Under the pieces are notes generated by a model. It did not search any database. It saw only the letters and a list, made by a program, of their open reading frames with translations, and was not told where the DNA came from. The translations under genes and the position numbers were made by a program. A stretch of 64,000 bases of DNA, from positions 81,476-145,475 of the forward strand of contig JAXGGA010001634.1 in assembly GCA_038373865.1 (NCBI GenBank). The letters are read 5' to 3'. This document shows, piece after piece, positions 14,034 to 24,375 of the stretch. Each line of letters opens with the position of its first letter. Position 1 is the stretch's first letter. Source of the DNA: Uloborus plumipes (taxonomy: Eukaryota > Arthropoda > Arachnida > Araneae > Uloboridae).

Positions 14034-15940
14034 AGATGACGTCATCAAAATGGCCGCTTTTACAGGTAAATACGTTCGTTTAACTGCTTAAAACTCCATC
14101 ATAGATTGAAATATTGCAAAACTCAAATATATCATCTGAAAGCTCTTTAAAAAAGCTATTTAGAAAGATTTAGTTTTTCTTTCTGAGGTCAAGTTCTCCC
14201 CTGTAATGACGTCATCAAAATGGCCGCTTTTACAGGTAAATACGTTTGTTTAACTCCCCCTAAAACTCCATCATAGATTCAAATATTGCAAAACTAAAAT
14301 ATATCATCTGAAAGATCTTAAAAAAAAGCTAATTAAAAAGATTTAATTTTCTTTCTAAGGTCAAGGGCCCACCTGTGATGACGTCATCAAAATGGCCGCT
14401 TTTACAGGTAACTACGTTTGTTTAACTCCCCCTAAAACTCCATCATAGATTCAAATATTGCAAAACTCAAAGATATCATCTGAAAGCTCTTTAAAAGAGC
14501 TATTTAGAAAAAAATAATTTTTCTTTCTGAGGTCAAGGGCCCACCTGTAATGACGTCATCAAAATGGCCGCTTTTACAGGTAAATACGTTTGTTTAACTC
14601 CCCCTAAAATTCCATCATATATTTAAATATTTCAAAACTCAACTATATCATCTGAAAGCGCTTTAAAAGATCTATTTTTAAAGATATAATTTTTCTTTCT
14701 GAGGTCAAGGGTTCACCTGTGATGACGTCATCAAAATAGCCGCTTTTGCAGGTAAATGCGTTCGTTTAACTGCTTAAAACTCCATCATAGATTCAAAAAT
14801 TGCAAAACTCAAATACATCATCTGAAAGCTCTTTAAAAGAGCTATTTAGAAAGATTTATTTTTTCTTTCTACGGTCAAGGGCCCACCTGTGATGACGTCA
14901 TCAAAATGGCCGCTTTTACAGGTAAATACGTTTGTTTAACTCCCCCTAAAACTCCATCATAGATTCAAATATTGCAAAGCGCAAACATATCATCTGAAAG
15001 CTCTTTCAAAGAGCTATCTAGAAAAATTTAATTTTTCTTTCTAAGGCCAAGGGCCCACCTGTGATGACGTCATCAAAATGGCCGCTTTTGCAGGTAAATA
15101 CGTTTGTTTAACTGCTTAAAACTCCATCATAGATTCAAATATTGCAAAACTCAAATACATCATCTAAAAGCTCTTTAAGAGAGCTATTTAGAAAGATTTA
15201 TTATTTCTTTCTAAGGTCAAGGGCCCATCTGTGATGACGTCATCAAAATGGCCGCTTTTACAGGTAAATACGTTTGTTTAACTCCCCCTAAAACTCCATT
15301 ATAGATTCAAATATTGAAAACTCAAGTATATCATCTGAAAGCTCTTTAAAAGAGCTATCTAGAAAATATAATTTTTCTTTCTAAGGTCAAGGGTCCACCT
15401 GTGATGACGTCATCAAAATGGCCGCCTTTACAGGTAAATACGTTTGTTTAACTCCCCCTAAAACTCCATCATAGATTCAAATACTGCAAAACTCAACTAT
15501 ATCATATGAAAGCTCTTTAAAAGAGCTATCTAGAAAGATTTAACCTTTCTTTCTAAGGTCAAGGGCCTACCTGTGATGACGTCATCAAAATGGCCGCTTT
15601 TACAGGTAAATACGTTTGTTTAACTCCCCCTAAAACTCCATCATAGATTCAAATGTTGCGAAACTCAACTATATCATCTGAAAGCTCTTCAAAAGAGCTA
15701 TCTAGAAAGATTCAATCTTTCTTTCTAAGGTCAAGGGCCCACCTGTGATGACGTCATCAAAATGGCCGCTTTTACAGGTAAATACGTTTGTTTAACTCCC
15801 CCTAAAACTCCATCATAGATTCATATGTTGCAAAACTCAAATATATCATCTGAAAGCTCTATAAAAGAGATATTTATAAATATTTAATTTTTCTTTCTGA
15901 GGTCAAGGTCCCACCTGTAATGACGTCATCAAAATGGCCT
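14034..15940 (+). repeat. Forward satellite array, 12 monomers of ~171 bp
   Basis: The core GACGTCATC recurs at 14038, 14208, 14380, 14552, 14724, 14894, 15066, 15236, 15406, 15578, 15750 and 15922, spacings of 170 or 172 bp. Each monomer carries the palindrome TGATGACGTCATCA (or a one-base variant), AAAATGGCCGC, TTTTACAGGTAAATACG, CTCCATCATAGATTCAAAT, ATCATCTGAAAGCTCT and CTTTCTAAGGTCAAGGG. TGACGTCA is the consensus binding site of CREB/ATF bZIP factors (known of the family); whether anything binds here is untested. Confidence 0.9.
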
Positions 15941-15945
15941 CAAAT

Positions 15946-16640
15946 GACGTCATCACAGGTGGGCCTTTGACCTTAGAAAGAAAAATTAAATGTTTCTAGA
16001 TAGCTCTTTTAAAGAGCTTTTAGATGATATAGTTGAGTTTTGAAATATTTAAATCTATGATGGAGTTTTAGGGGAAGTTAAACAAACGTATTTACCTGTA
16101 AAAGCGGCCATTTTGATGACGTCATTACAGGTGGGCCCTTGACCTCAGAAAGAAAAATTAAATATTTCTAAATAGCTCTTTTAATGAGCTTTCAGATGAT
16201 ACATTTGAGTTTTGCAATATTTTAATCTATGATGGAGTTTTAAGCAATTAAACGAACGTATTTACTTGTAAAAGCGGCCATCTTGATGACGTCATCACAG
16301 GTGAGCCCTTGACCTCAGAAAAAAAAATTAAATCTTTCTAAATAGATCTTTTAAAGCGCTTTCAGATGATATAGTTGAGTTTTGAAATATTTAAATCTAT
16401 GATGGAGTTTTAGGGGAAGTTAAACAAACGTATTTACCTGTAAAAGCGGCCATTTTGATGACGTCATTACAGGTGGGCCCTTGACCTCAGAAAGAAAAAT
16501 TAAATATTTCTAAATAGCTCTTTTAATGAGCTTTCAGATGATACATTTGAGTTTTGCAATATTTTAATCTATGATGGAGTTTAAGCAATTAAACGAACGT
16601 ATTTACCTGTAAAAGCGGCCATCTTGATGACGTCATCACG
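15946..16640 (-). repeat. Inverted satellite array, 5 core sites
   Basis: Reverse-complement monomers with GACGTCAT cores at 15946, 16118, 16288, 16460 and 16629. Two adjacent monomers are repeated as a ~342-bp dimer: 16021-16290 closely matches 16364-16630, including shared private variants such as TTTAATGAGCTTTCAGATG and AAGCAATTAAACGAACG. The inverted arm therefore grew by duplication of a dimer, giving higher-order structure. Confidence 0.85.
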
Positions 16641-16784
16641 GGAGTTCATGACCCCTGATCAAGTGTCTCCCGGCGGTTTTTTGTTCTTATATATGTACCT
16701 AAGCTCTGTACCAAATTTCACACTGGTATCCGGAAGTGAAATATTTCGGCTATTTTTGTCGCTAACTCCACAGACTACTATATT

Positions 16785-18555
16785 GCAATGCTTTAATATT
16801 TCTTTCTCTCTCTCTCTCTCTCTTTTTTTTTTTTTTTTTAAATAGATAGTTGATATCTATCTTTTTTTTTTTCTTTTGGGGATGAAAGCTAGCACCCATT
16901 AGCTTTGATGGTGGTTCGCCGCCCGTATACAGTGAAATTCTGTCAAAACAAATTTTCGGTCCCGATTTAATTTCAATTACATTGCTTGAATTCCATCATA
17001 ACGAAATTGTCGTAAGAACAAATAAAATTTGCGATGTCTGGAAGTTCGTTGTAACGGAATATCACTATTTTCACTATTGTCTGTATCTGTCTTTTTCTGC
17101 ACACATATACATACGGAGAAGGGAAGGGGTTTCTCCTTTGAGGTGGCAAGTGTAAAGGGCAATTTCGATACAAAGAAAATAACTTATTTTGAAATTTTAC
17201 AATTTCTTGAGGTATAATATTTTAAAGTTTACAATTTTTAGAGAAAAGTAAACAGCTTCAGCAAAATACGTGGACACATTGTATTATCTCCACCCACAGT
17301 GCAACTTAGTAGGCAAGAAAAGCCTACTTCTGAGGCTGTGACGGTTTTTAGTACAGGGAAGTTTCATAACATCTCTTTTTCAAGATACTACTTCTTCAAA
17401 TATTATATGTCCTTGTGCTGCCTCTTCAAATATCCATAACATAATTATGATAATGACAACGATTTATTACGTCTTTGAACAGACATTATGCTCGTCAACC
17501 ATTCCTTTACAATTATAAACTGTCAGAAATAAATAAATAAATAAAAATAAAATGAGCATAGTTATTTCAAACTGAAATTTAATCGAAGTTAAATATTTTT
17601 AAAAGTGAAAGAATAAAAGAAAATTTTCTGATAACTAAATAAATATTGCTGTATTTCTTAAACAGGGCTTTCATTCTTACGATTGCATATATCTACTAAT
17701 CTAGATGTTTCGCTACTCTTTCCCAGAAAAGTCATGATTCAAACATAAAAGAAAAAAAAAAAAAAAAGAAAAAGGAGAGAGAAAAAAGCTTTTAAGAGAG
17801 TTGAGCATAAGACACAGTTTAAGCTTTTTATCTACGTGTTCTTTACCCTAAGTTTTAAAAGAGCAGTTTTGTTATCAAGACCGATAAAAACAACAAAGAA
17901 ACATAAATTCTAAACTTCTTTTTAAAAAATTGAAACTTTTTTTAAACAATAAATGAAGACATTCTGACCCCTGTTTTAACCTTAGCAAAGAATGACACTG
18001 ATAAAATCGTGTTTAAGTTCTTGCATAGATCCTGACCCTTGACACGCCAAATGAAAGCCAGATAACGTAATTAGACACAATTAAACAAAATATCAGAATG
18101 GTGCCTCTCACTCTAAGAGAATTCTTTTCACTTTTTTTTTTTTTTGACTCAAGAAGTTTTTTTTTCCCTTAGCTTACTTTAGTAACCGGATATGTACAGT
18201 TAACCATCGCGATCGCCTAAAAAAAGTGTAAGTGAGTTTGTAAGTGAAGAAGATTGCAAGACCTAATTTTTAACAAAAGAAGTGGGTGTCCAGTAATTTT
18301 CAGCACTTATTTTCTTATACAAATAGTTGTAATTCCATTTAATGTGTAAGAATTTATATTGAAGAGCAACAGCTGAGGTCTCGTGATCTTCCATTCAAAT
18401 AAGAGAATTACAAAACTGATTGATGTTATTAAAGGTTACTAAAGTAAAATTTAAAGACAATAAAATACACTTTACAAAGTAAAATAAAAACAATATTAAC
18501 AAAAGAAGAATAAAAACGAAATTTCACACAAATTAATTATCTTTAAACGAGCAAT
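16785..18555. other. AT-rich noncoding DNA with simple repeats and a Tigger-like end
   Basis: It contains a CT-rich microsatellite and T run (16801-16838), a possible pogo/Tigger-like end starting ACAGTGAAATTCTGTC at 16930 with GTTCGTTGTAACGGAAT at about 17045, and A-rich sequence near 17750-17790. No gene was recognised. Confidence 0.45.
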
Positions 18556-18559
18556 TCTT

Positions 18560-19590
18560 ATATATTTCGGATCTCGGAAACGGCCCTAACGATTTTGATA
18601 AAATTTTGTATTTAGATAAAGTTTTGGTTTTTGAGTTCATCTACATCGGCGTTTTTCTGTAAAAACGCGAGTTTTCACAAAAAAACCCGTTTTTTGTGTC
18701 TTCATTAAAAGTTTGAGAAGCTTTCTTTCGCCATTTTCTTTATGATTAATATTATTGTTACTGTTTCATAGCAACCACGTTTTATTATAACAATGAATTT
18801 CATATTTTATCACATCAGCGTAAATTAAAATTTTTAAGGTATTTGGGAAACGAGTTTTGGCAACGTTAGAATCGTTAATGTTTATGAAATGTTAAAGAGA
18901 TCGTTCAAAATAAACTTGCGGTGTGATTTTCATTTCATTACATTTGGCGCCGAAGTGGCGGGAGAGGTTGATGAGAATGGAGGTTGATGAGTCCCTGTTC
19001 TCCAGTAAGCATATGGTTTCAGTTGTTGGTTTTGACTTTCACTTCACTTCACTTCACACTCCTAGGTCCCTTTGTACATACCACAGCGCGTGGTTTGACC
19101 GGGATGGGGCCCTGAAGAGCGCTTTGTTATTTTTGAACCAGACCAAAGGCCGAAAAAACCCTTGGCCCAGCACACCCAGAGGTATCGTTTCACTTGGAAG
19201 ACTTTGTGACCAACAACATTTTTAACGTCCCCCAGCCACCATTAATAAAGACGGTGGATCTTTGATCCTCTGGTATCAAACCCGAGACCCTTCGGTTACG
19301 AGTTCGAAGCCTCACCAATCAGGTTACTACGGCCCACTGGTGTGATTTTACGGTGCGCATAGTTTAAATAAGGTTGTGATGATGATCTCTTGTCCAAATA
19401 AGGTTGTGTTTTTTAAAACAAATTACGGCTGTTTTAAATGCGTAATTGAAACCAAGGGCTTAAAAATGCTTTTCAATTGTATCTAAATAAATAATTGGAA
19501 CTTTAGAACAAAAAAAAAAAAAAAAAACGATTTTACAAGCCTCTTTTTTTTTTTTTTTAACCGAGCGGGGCTCGGTCCCCAGGTACTTGC
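18560..19590 (-). mobile_element. Interspersed repeat, copy A, interrupted by a SINE
   Basis: The reverse complement starts at about 19590 with GGGGACCGAGCCCCGCTCGG then an A run, and matches copy B at 53862-55105 over several blocks: AAACACAACC..., CGTAAAATCACACC, GAACGATCTCTTTAA, GATTCTAAC.TTGCCAAA and GTTGCTATGAAAC. Homology continues to about 18560. The GC-rich palindromic start (CCGAGC...GCTCGG) followed by an A tract is shared by both copies. No coding capacity is visible. It may be a nonautonomous retroelement or DNA element; the class is unresolved. Confidence 0.6.
18931..19338 (-). mobile_element. tRNA-derived SINE with 11-bp target duplication
   Basis: Exact 11-bp direct repeats GGTGTGATTTT flank the unit at 18920-18930 and 19339-19349. 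On the minus strand the 5' end is tRNA-like, with an A-box-like TAGTAACCTGATTGG (19315-19329) and a B-box-like GGTTTGATACC (19272-19282). A ~300-bp unrelated body follows, with a tail of short ATGAAAT repeats at the low-coordinate end. This is the expected SINE layout: internal RNA polymerase III promoter, body, simple tail, target duplication. A second copy lies at 54056-54468. The plus-strand open frame across it is incidental. Confidence 0.8.
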
Positions 19591-19599
19591 TTTTAATTG

Positions 19600-20345
19600 C
19601 GGTACTATGCATTTATACGGAAATAAATGTTTCCTTTTGCACAGAAAAAGAAAATCCAGATTAAAGTATTAAAAGTACTTTTAAATGGTATCTTGATGGA
19701 GCATCAACAAAGAAAATCAGTAGTTATTTATATAATTATTAAACTTGTTAAATGCGTTTAAGAAAACTTTTAAAAATGGTAAGATTAAGAAGAAATTTTG
19801 CAGATAATTATATAAATATTGTTGCATTTCCTTAACAAAGCTTTCTTATTTATGATTCAGCTTGTGTTAGCAATTCCAGTTGTTGCCCTTCATTTTTTTT
19901 TCGTTACTCTATAGTTTTATATGTTTATAAATTCACAAAAAATAGTCACAAATTATAAACTATGTCTCAGTAATATATAGATTTTTTTTTAATTTTAGCA
20001 ATTAAGTACTGAAACTTTATACTTTAAAAATTGCACTGAAAAAGTTCTGTTTTTTAAATTTTAATATCTTAACTTCCTTAGTTTTATGGTGTATGTTATT
20101 TAAATAGAATTAAAATTATGGGCGATACTGTGGACACTTTTAAATGCTAAAAAAGTAGTGTTGCTTTTTACAGTAAAATCTGCGTTAAAAGTTTTAAAAC
20201 TTTCATCAGCACATTTACCTGACTCAATTCTACATGCATAAAAGGTTACATTTTCTTTTCGCCTAGAATATGATCCTTTATTCTTATGAACGTTTCTTGT
20301 TCAATATTTACTACTACATGATAATATGAAAGAACTGTGACATCA
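19600..20345. other. AT-rich noncoding DNA
   Basis: Unique-looking AT-rich sequence without recognised genes, RNAs or complete elements. Confidence 0.5.
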
Positions 20346-20350
20346 TACTC

Positions 20351-20511
20351 TTTTTACAATATGCTTATGAAAAACAGTGTGACGCACAGAAGACAAAATG
20401 AGGAGTAAGGTGAAGTGTGATACTTTGTGACAAGTGGCTTAAAACTTCAAATTCTCCTCCACTGATTTTTTCTGTGTCAAGCTGTTTTTCATAAGTATAT
20501 TGTTGCAAAAA
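20351..20511. mobile_element. MITE-like inverted repeat, ~160 bp
   Basis: The left arm includes CTTATGAAAAACAG, TGTGAC.CACAGAA and GAGGAGTAAGGTGAAG. The right arm, reverse-complemented, reads CTTATGAAAAACAG, CTTGACACAGAA and GGAGGAGAATTTGAAG in the same order. The arms are about 65 bp and imperfect. No clear target duplication, no coding sequence. Confidence 0.55.
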
Positions 20512-20854
20512 AAGTGTGCTACAAAATTGAAGGAAAAATTTATTGAAAAAAGTGGGACATGTTTTATCGAACCCCCCTAAAGGCCCTATTTTAGTTATTG
20601 TGCTATTAGTAAAATGTCATATGATAACGATTAAATAAGCAAATAATTCTTTTAAAATGGATTTAGTAATTATTACTTTTTAATTTTGGATAACAATTCA
20701 ATAGTTTAGGATTGTGTCTTTTATACCAACAAATACAATAAAATGTATTAATACTCCGACTGCTGAATTTTCTTAACGAAGTCTTTAAAAATATGCATAT
20801 TATTTTTATGTATGAAAAACCAATATAAAACTTATGTACTAAATTTGGTATACG

Positions 20855-21350
20855 CCCAAAATGTCGCGGCCGAAATGTCGTGGGCCAAAATGTCGCGGCC
20901 AAAATGTCGTCGGGAAAAAATGTCGCGGGCCAAAATGTCGCGGGTCAAAATGTCGCCGGTCCAAAATGTCGCCGGGCCAAAATGTCGCGGTCTAAAATGT
21001 CGCTGGTCAAAATGTCGCCGGTCCAAAATGTCGCCGGGCCAAAATGTCGCGGTCTAAAATGTCGCTGGTCAAAATGTCGCCGGTCCAAAATGTCGCGGTC
21101 CAAAATGTCGCGAGCAAAAATGTCGAAGGTCCAAAATGTCGTGGGCCAAAATGTCGCCGGTCCAAAATGTCGTGTGTCCGAAATGTCGCCGGTCCAAAAT
21201 GTCGCGTGTCCAAAATGTCGCCGGTCAAAAATGTCGCGTGTTCAAAATGTCGTCGGTCAAAAATGTCGCGTGTCCAAAATGTCGCCGGTCAAAAATGTCG
21301 CGGGCAAAAATGTCGCCAGTTCAAATGACGTCAGACAAAAATGTAGAAGA
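20855..21350 (+). repeat. CpG-rich minisatellite, left arm
   Basis: About 30 tandem copies of a 14-16-bp unit, core AAAATGTCG followed by a variable 5-6 bases such as CCGGTCC, CGGGCC or CGGTCT. A ~62-bp higher-order block (CCGGTCC, CCGGGCC, CGGTCT, CTGGTC units) is repeated near 20950-21085. Unit lengths near multiples of 5 create long stop-free frames on both strands, giving repetitive peptides (QNVAGPKC, KMSRAKMS); these are artefacts. Confidence 0.92.
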
Positions 21351-21359
21351 TCCGACATT

Positions 21360-22855
21360 GATAGTACCAAAAATTAAATTATATGAAAAGGCTTTTTTAC
21401 ACCAAATTAGCAAAAAATTGCTAATTGCTGTTGATGAACGTGTGCGTCAATGATAGAATGGACTAAAATTTTTGAAAAATACTAAAAAAAAAAATTACCC
21501 TTTCGGCTTGTAACCGTTTCGAGCGTTTTCCAAGAAACAAATAGTTATCAAACAAGCGTCCGTTATTTATTTACAATAGCTTATTTTACCGTGACTCGCT
21601 ATCTACCAACTTAAAAACGAATAGATTAGCAGCTCAAGCCAAGTTTAATTGATATCGAAAGGAAAATTTATGTGTTAAAAAAGAAGTTGAAGAAATGTGA
21701 AATGAATAAGACAGATATACAATGTTTGACATTTGTTTTTGTTAAAATTTCTCACATGATCGAAAGCAAGTCTATATAATTTAAATGAAAGAGGTGTTTT
21801 TATTCTCTTCTTCATAAAATGTGTAAAAGAAAGTATTGGATCAGTGAAAAATTGTCAATTTGGAAGAATTTACACATTCTGATGTGTGCTGAATTCAATT
21901 TTATCGTTTATTTTTTTGGGGCGACTCTACCACAAAACTTACTGCGTAAATTGGAATGAAATTCGGTACATACATATACCAACGAATATGTGGTTCAGTG
22001 CTGATTTGTTTTTGCCGCTAATTCTTCCAAGTTTTTACATGCAAGAATGTAATGGAACGTTTTCAGCATAGCGTGATTACTATGTCTGAAGAAGGTTCAG
22101 ACGAAATCAAATAAAAATTGGCTCATAAGAAGCCTTCAGAAGATACGCCACATCATCGAGGAAGCAGAGCAATTGAACTTTTTATTTTTCATTATTTGTG
22201 AGTGATGTATATCAAGAAGTAATGTAAGTATTCAGACAAAATTTTGTTTGTAGAAGAATCTTAAAGGTAGAGATGCTTATTCATTTCTGGCGTTAATCAG
22301 CTCAGACATAGTACTGTACCTTCGTTACAATCAGTATTTAAATGTGGAGGTGAATATAATACCATTTTTTCTCTTGAAATTTCACCTCCCCTTCCACCAC
22401 TTAGTTGTTACAAAGAAAGCAATAATTACATGAACTAATTTGATTTCAAACGTCCCCAAATAACTCTTAAAGAAAATGTTCTAGAAGAAAATTGCCGGCT
22501 ACGCGGTGATTAAACGGTATTCCGTTTTTGCAAAAGGCAAAAAAAAAAGCCTTTACAGCAAATTTATTTGTTTAATTTCTTTGTGTGAAAAAAAGAAATA
22601 ATCCTAAATATACTTTAAAAAAAACTAAAAAATACGCTTTTAGAGTAAATCAAATTCAAAAGAAGATTTTGAAAACTGTTGAATATCCGCTAAGTTTACT
22701 TGCACTTATAATATGCATTTTGTGGACGATCGATGCCCTACTCAGAACTAATGGCAAATGCACTTATTATGCATCAACATGCAATATAGTTTAGCCTTTA
22801 GTAATAATAATGGTTTTTAACATATTACTTTTACGTTTGTAAAGAACGTGAATTT
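21360..22855. other. Interior of the foldback element, left part
   Basis: AT-rich sequence between the left minisatellite and the inner palindrome. The longest frame (61 codons at 21886-22071) is not recognisable. No transposase motif was seen. It could be host DNA trapped between two separate arrays or the element's own core. Confidence 0.4.
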
Positions 22856-22860
22856 TATCT

Positions 22861-23500
22861 TTGACTCACAAGGGGACCTTACAGGTTATCACTCACCGAT
22901 TTTTATGAGTTTTATATATTATGTAGAGGGACCCACCCTAAGTATTTTAGCAAAAATATGTTCCTCAATGCGCCTTAGTTTTTGAGATATAACGATCCAA
23001 AGTTCAGCTCGAAGTTGTTACAGAGGTACGGTTGAGCAGTGGGCGCAACAGCGGCCGTAGCCCAGTGAGCAAGGTCCCCCACTCCGACCGCTGGAGGTCT
23101 GGGAATCGAGTCCCGTGAATTAACAATATTAAAAATTGAAAAAAAAAATTTCTTTTCTAAAGGAATAAATAAATAAAATAAAAATGAAGAAAAAAACGAT
23201 TTTCCATTAACTATCGAATTTTTTTCGATATTAAAGAAAAAAAAAATACGTCACGGGACTCGATCCCCAGCGGTCGAAGTGGGGGACCTTGCTCACTGGG
23301 CTACGGCCGCTGTTGTGACCACTGCTCAACCGTACCTCTATAATAACTTCGAGCTGAACTTTGGATCGTTATATCTCGGAAACTAAGGCGCATTGGGGCA
23401 TATCCTTTTGCTAAAATACTTAGGGTGGGTCCCTCTACATAATATATAAAACTCATCAAAATCGGTGAGTGACAACCTGTAAGGTCCCCTTGTCAGAGTT
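22861..23500. mobile_element. Inner palindrome carrying tRNA-like promoters in both arms
   Basis: Left arm 22861-23117 and right arm 23250-23500 are inverted copies. Both end with AAGGGGACCTTACAGG and contain CACCGATTTT.ATGAGTTTT, GGGACCCACCCTAAG, AACGATCCAAAGTTCAGC, GGTACGGTTGAGCAGTGG and AGCAAGGTCCCCCACT. Each arm holds a tRNA-like module: in the left arm A box TAGCCCAGTGAG at 23058-23069 and B box GGAATCGAGTCC at 23102-23113, a spacing suitable for a type 2 RNA polymerase III promoter. The two promoters point at each other across a ~130-base AT-rich loop. It is either a SINE-like unit inserted twice head to head, or a foldback element that acquired a tRNA-like sequence. Confidence 0.7.
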
Positions 23501-23872
23501 ACATACCTACAAACAAACAAACAAAAAACAAACAAACCCACATGTGAAACTAATAAAAGCGTATTAAAAAGGAAGAAATTTAGCGTCCCTGGGCCCTAGT
23601 ACAGCCCTGAATAAACTATGGCATTATTTTGGTACTTAAATAATTTAAGCGTTAGAAGAAATCAATTTAGTTACATTTTTGTTAATAAATTAAGCTAATT
23701 TTCTAAACTGTTACGTTTAAAAAAAGTTACTAAACAGGTGTATTTATCATATCGTGATAAGCTTATTAGTAAAATTGAGCTACATAATTAAGCTGCATTG
23801 AATTTGTGAATTGCTGGAAACATTAAATCTGTACTATGCACTTAGTGTCATTTAGGAACGGCTATATTTTGG

Positions 23873-24360
23873 ACTGGAAACATTTTGGACCGGCGGCATT
23901 TCGGACCGGCGTTATTTTGGACCGGCGACATTTTGGCCCGGCGACCTTTTTGACCGGTGACATTTTGGCCCGGCGACATTCTGGCCCGGCGACATTTTTG
24001 ACTGGCGACATTTTGGCCCGGCGACATTTTTGACCGGCGACATTTTGGCCCGGCGACATTTTTAACCGGCGACATTTTGGCCCGGCGACATTTTTGACCG
24101 GCGACATTTTGGCCCGGCGACATTTTTGACCAGCGACATTCTGGCCCGGCGACATTTTGGCCCGCGACATTTTGGGCAGACGATATTTTGGACCGGCGAC
24201 ATTTTGGCCCGCGACATTTTAGCCCGCGACATTTTGGCTCGGCGACATTTTGGACCGGCGACATTTTGGCCCGCGACATTTTAGCCCACGACATTTTGGC
24301 TCGGCGACATTTTTGCCGCGACATTTTGGCCCGCGACATTTCGGCCGCGACATTTTGACC
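23873..24360 (-). repeat. CpG-rich minisatellite, right arm
   Basis: Reverse-complement version of the left-arm repeat: CGACATTTT followed by GGCCCGG, GACCGG or GGACCGG, about 30 units. Alternation of GGCCCGG and GACCGG units gives a ~32-bp dimer in 23950-24130, a local arrangement not seen in the left arm, so the arms have evolved partly independently. Confidence 0.92.
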
Positions 24361-24375
24361 CCAAACCACTAAATT

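Larger units (their letters stand above)
13914..16777. mobile_element. Foldback element built from a ~171-bp CRE-palindrome satellite
   Basis: The termini are inverted copies of each other. The left end TAGTCCGTGGAGTTAG matches the reverse complement of the right end (TAGTCTGTGGAGTTAG). Both arms then share TTTCACTTCCGGATACCAG and, further in, GCCGGGAGACACTTGATC. CTA flanks both ends (13911-13913 and 16778-16780), a possible 3-bp target duplication, with TA as an alternative. Between the termini lies an array of ~170-172-bp monomers, 12 in forward and 5 in reverse orientation, switching at about 15940. No transposase is visible, so this is a nonautonomous element. The superfamily is unresolved: a 3-bp duplication would suit CACTA or PIF/Harbinger types, but the ends match neither clearly. 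Confidence 0.75.
20840..24375. mobile_element. Foldback element with minisatellite arms
   Basis: Two ~500-bp blocks of the same short tandem repeat face each other at 20855-21350 and 23873-24360. Beyond them the outermost sequences also match in inverted fashion: left TAAATTTGGT...CAAAATGTCGCGGCC, right reverse-complemented TAAATTTAGTGG...CAAAATGTCGCGGCC. The first repeats on both sides share CGGCCGAAATGTCG. Long inverted arms made of short direct repeats are the hallmark of Drosophila Foldback elements (known of that family); relationship by descent is not implied. The interior (21360-23870) has a second palindrome but no recognised transposase, so the element appears nonautonomous. Confidence 0.7.

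Noticed and set aside
14034..16640. CRISPR-like array
   Set aside because: Regular spacing, but whole monomers are homologous, with no unique spacers, and the context is eukaryotic.
18923..19225. 100-codon plus-strand frame and its relative at 54037-54282
   Set aside because: Both lie in the tRNA-derived SINE on the opposite strand; the shared peptide reflects shared repeat sequence.
20880..21377. 165-codon repetitive open frame (KMSRAKMS/QNVAGPKC type)
   Set aside because: It is a translation of the minisatellite; similar stop-free frames exist in other registers and strands.
23051..23118. Genuine tRNA gene
   Set aside because: A and B boxes are present but a convincing cloverleaf with paired acceptor stem and anticodon arm was not found; it is also duplicated inside a palindrome.
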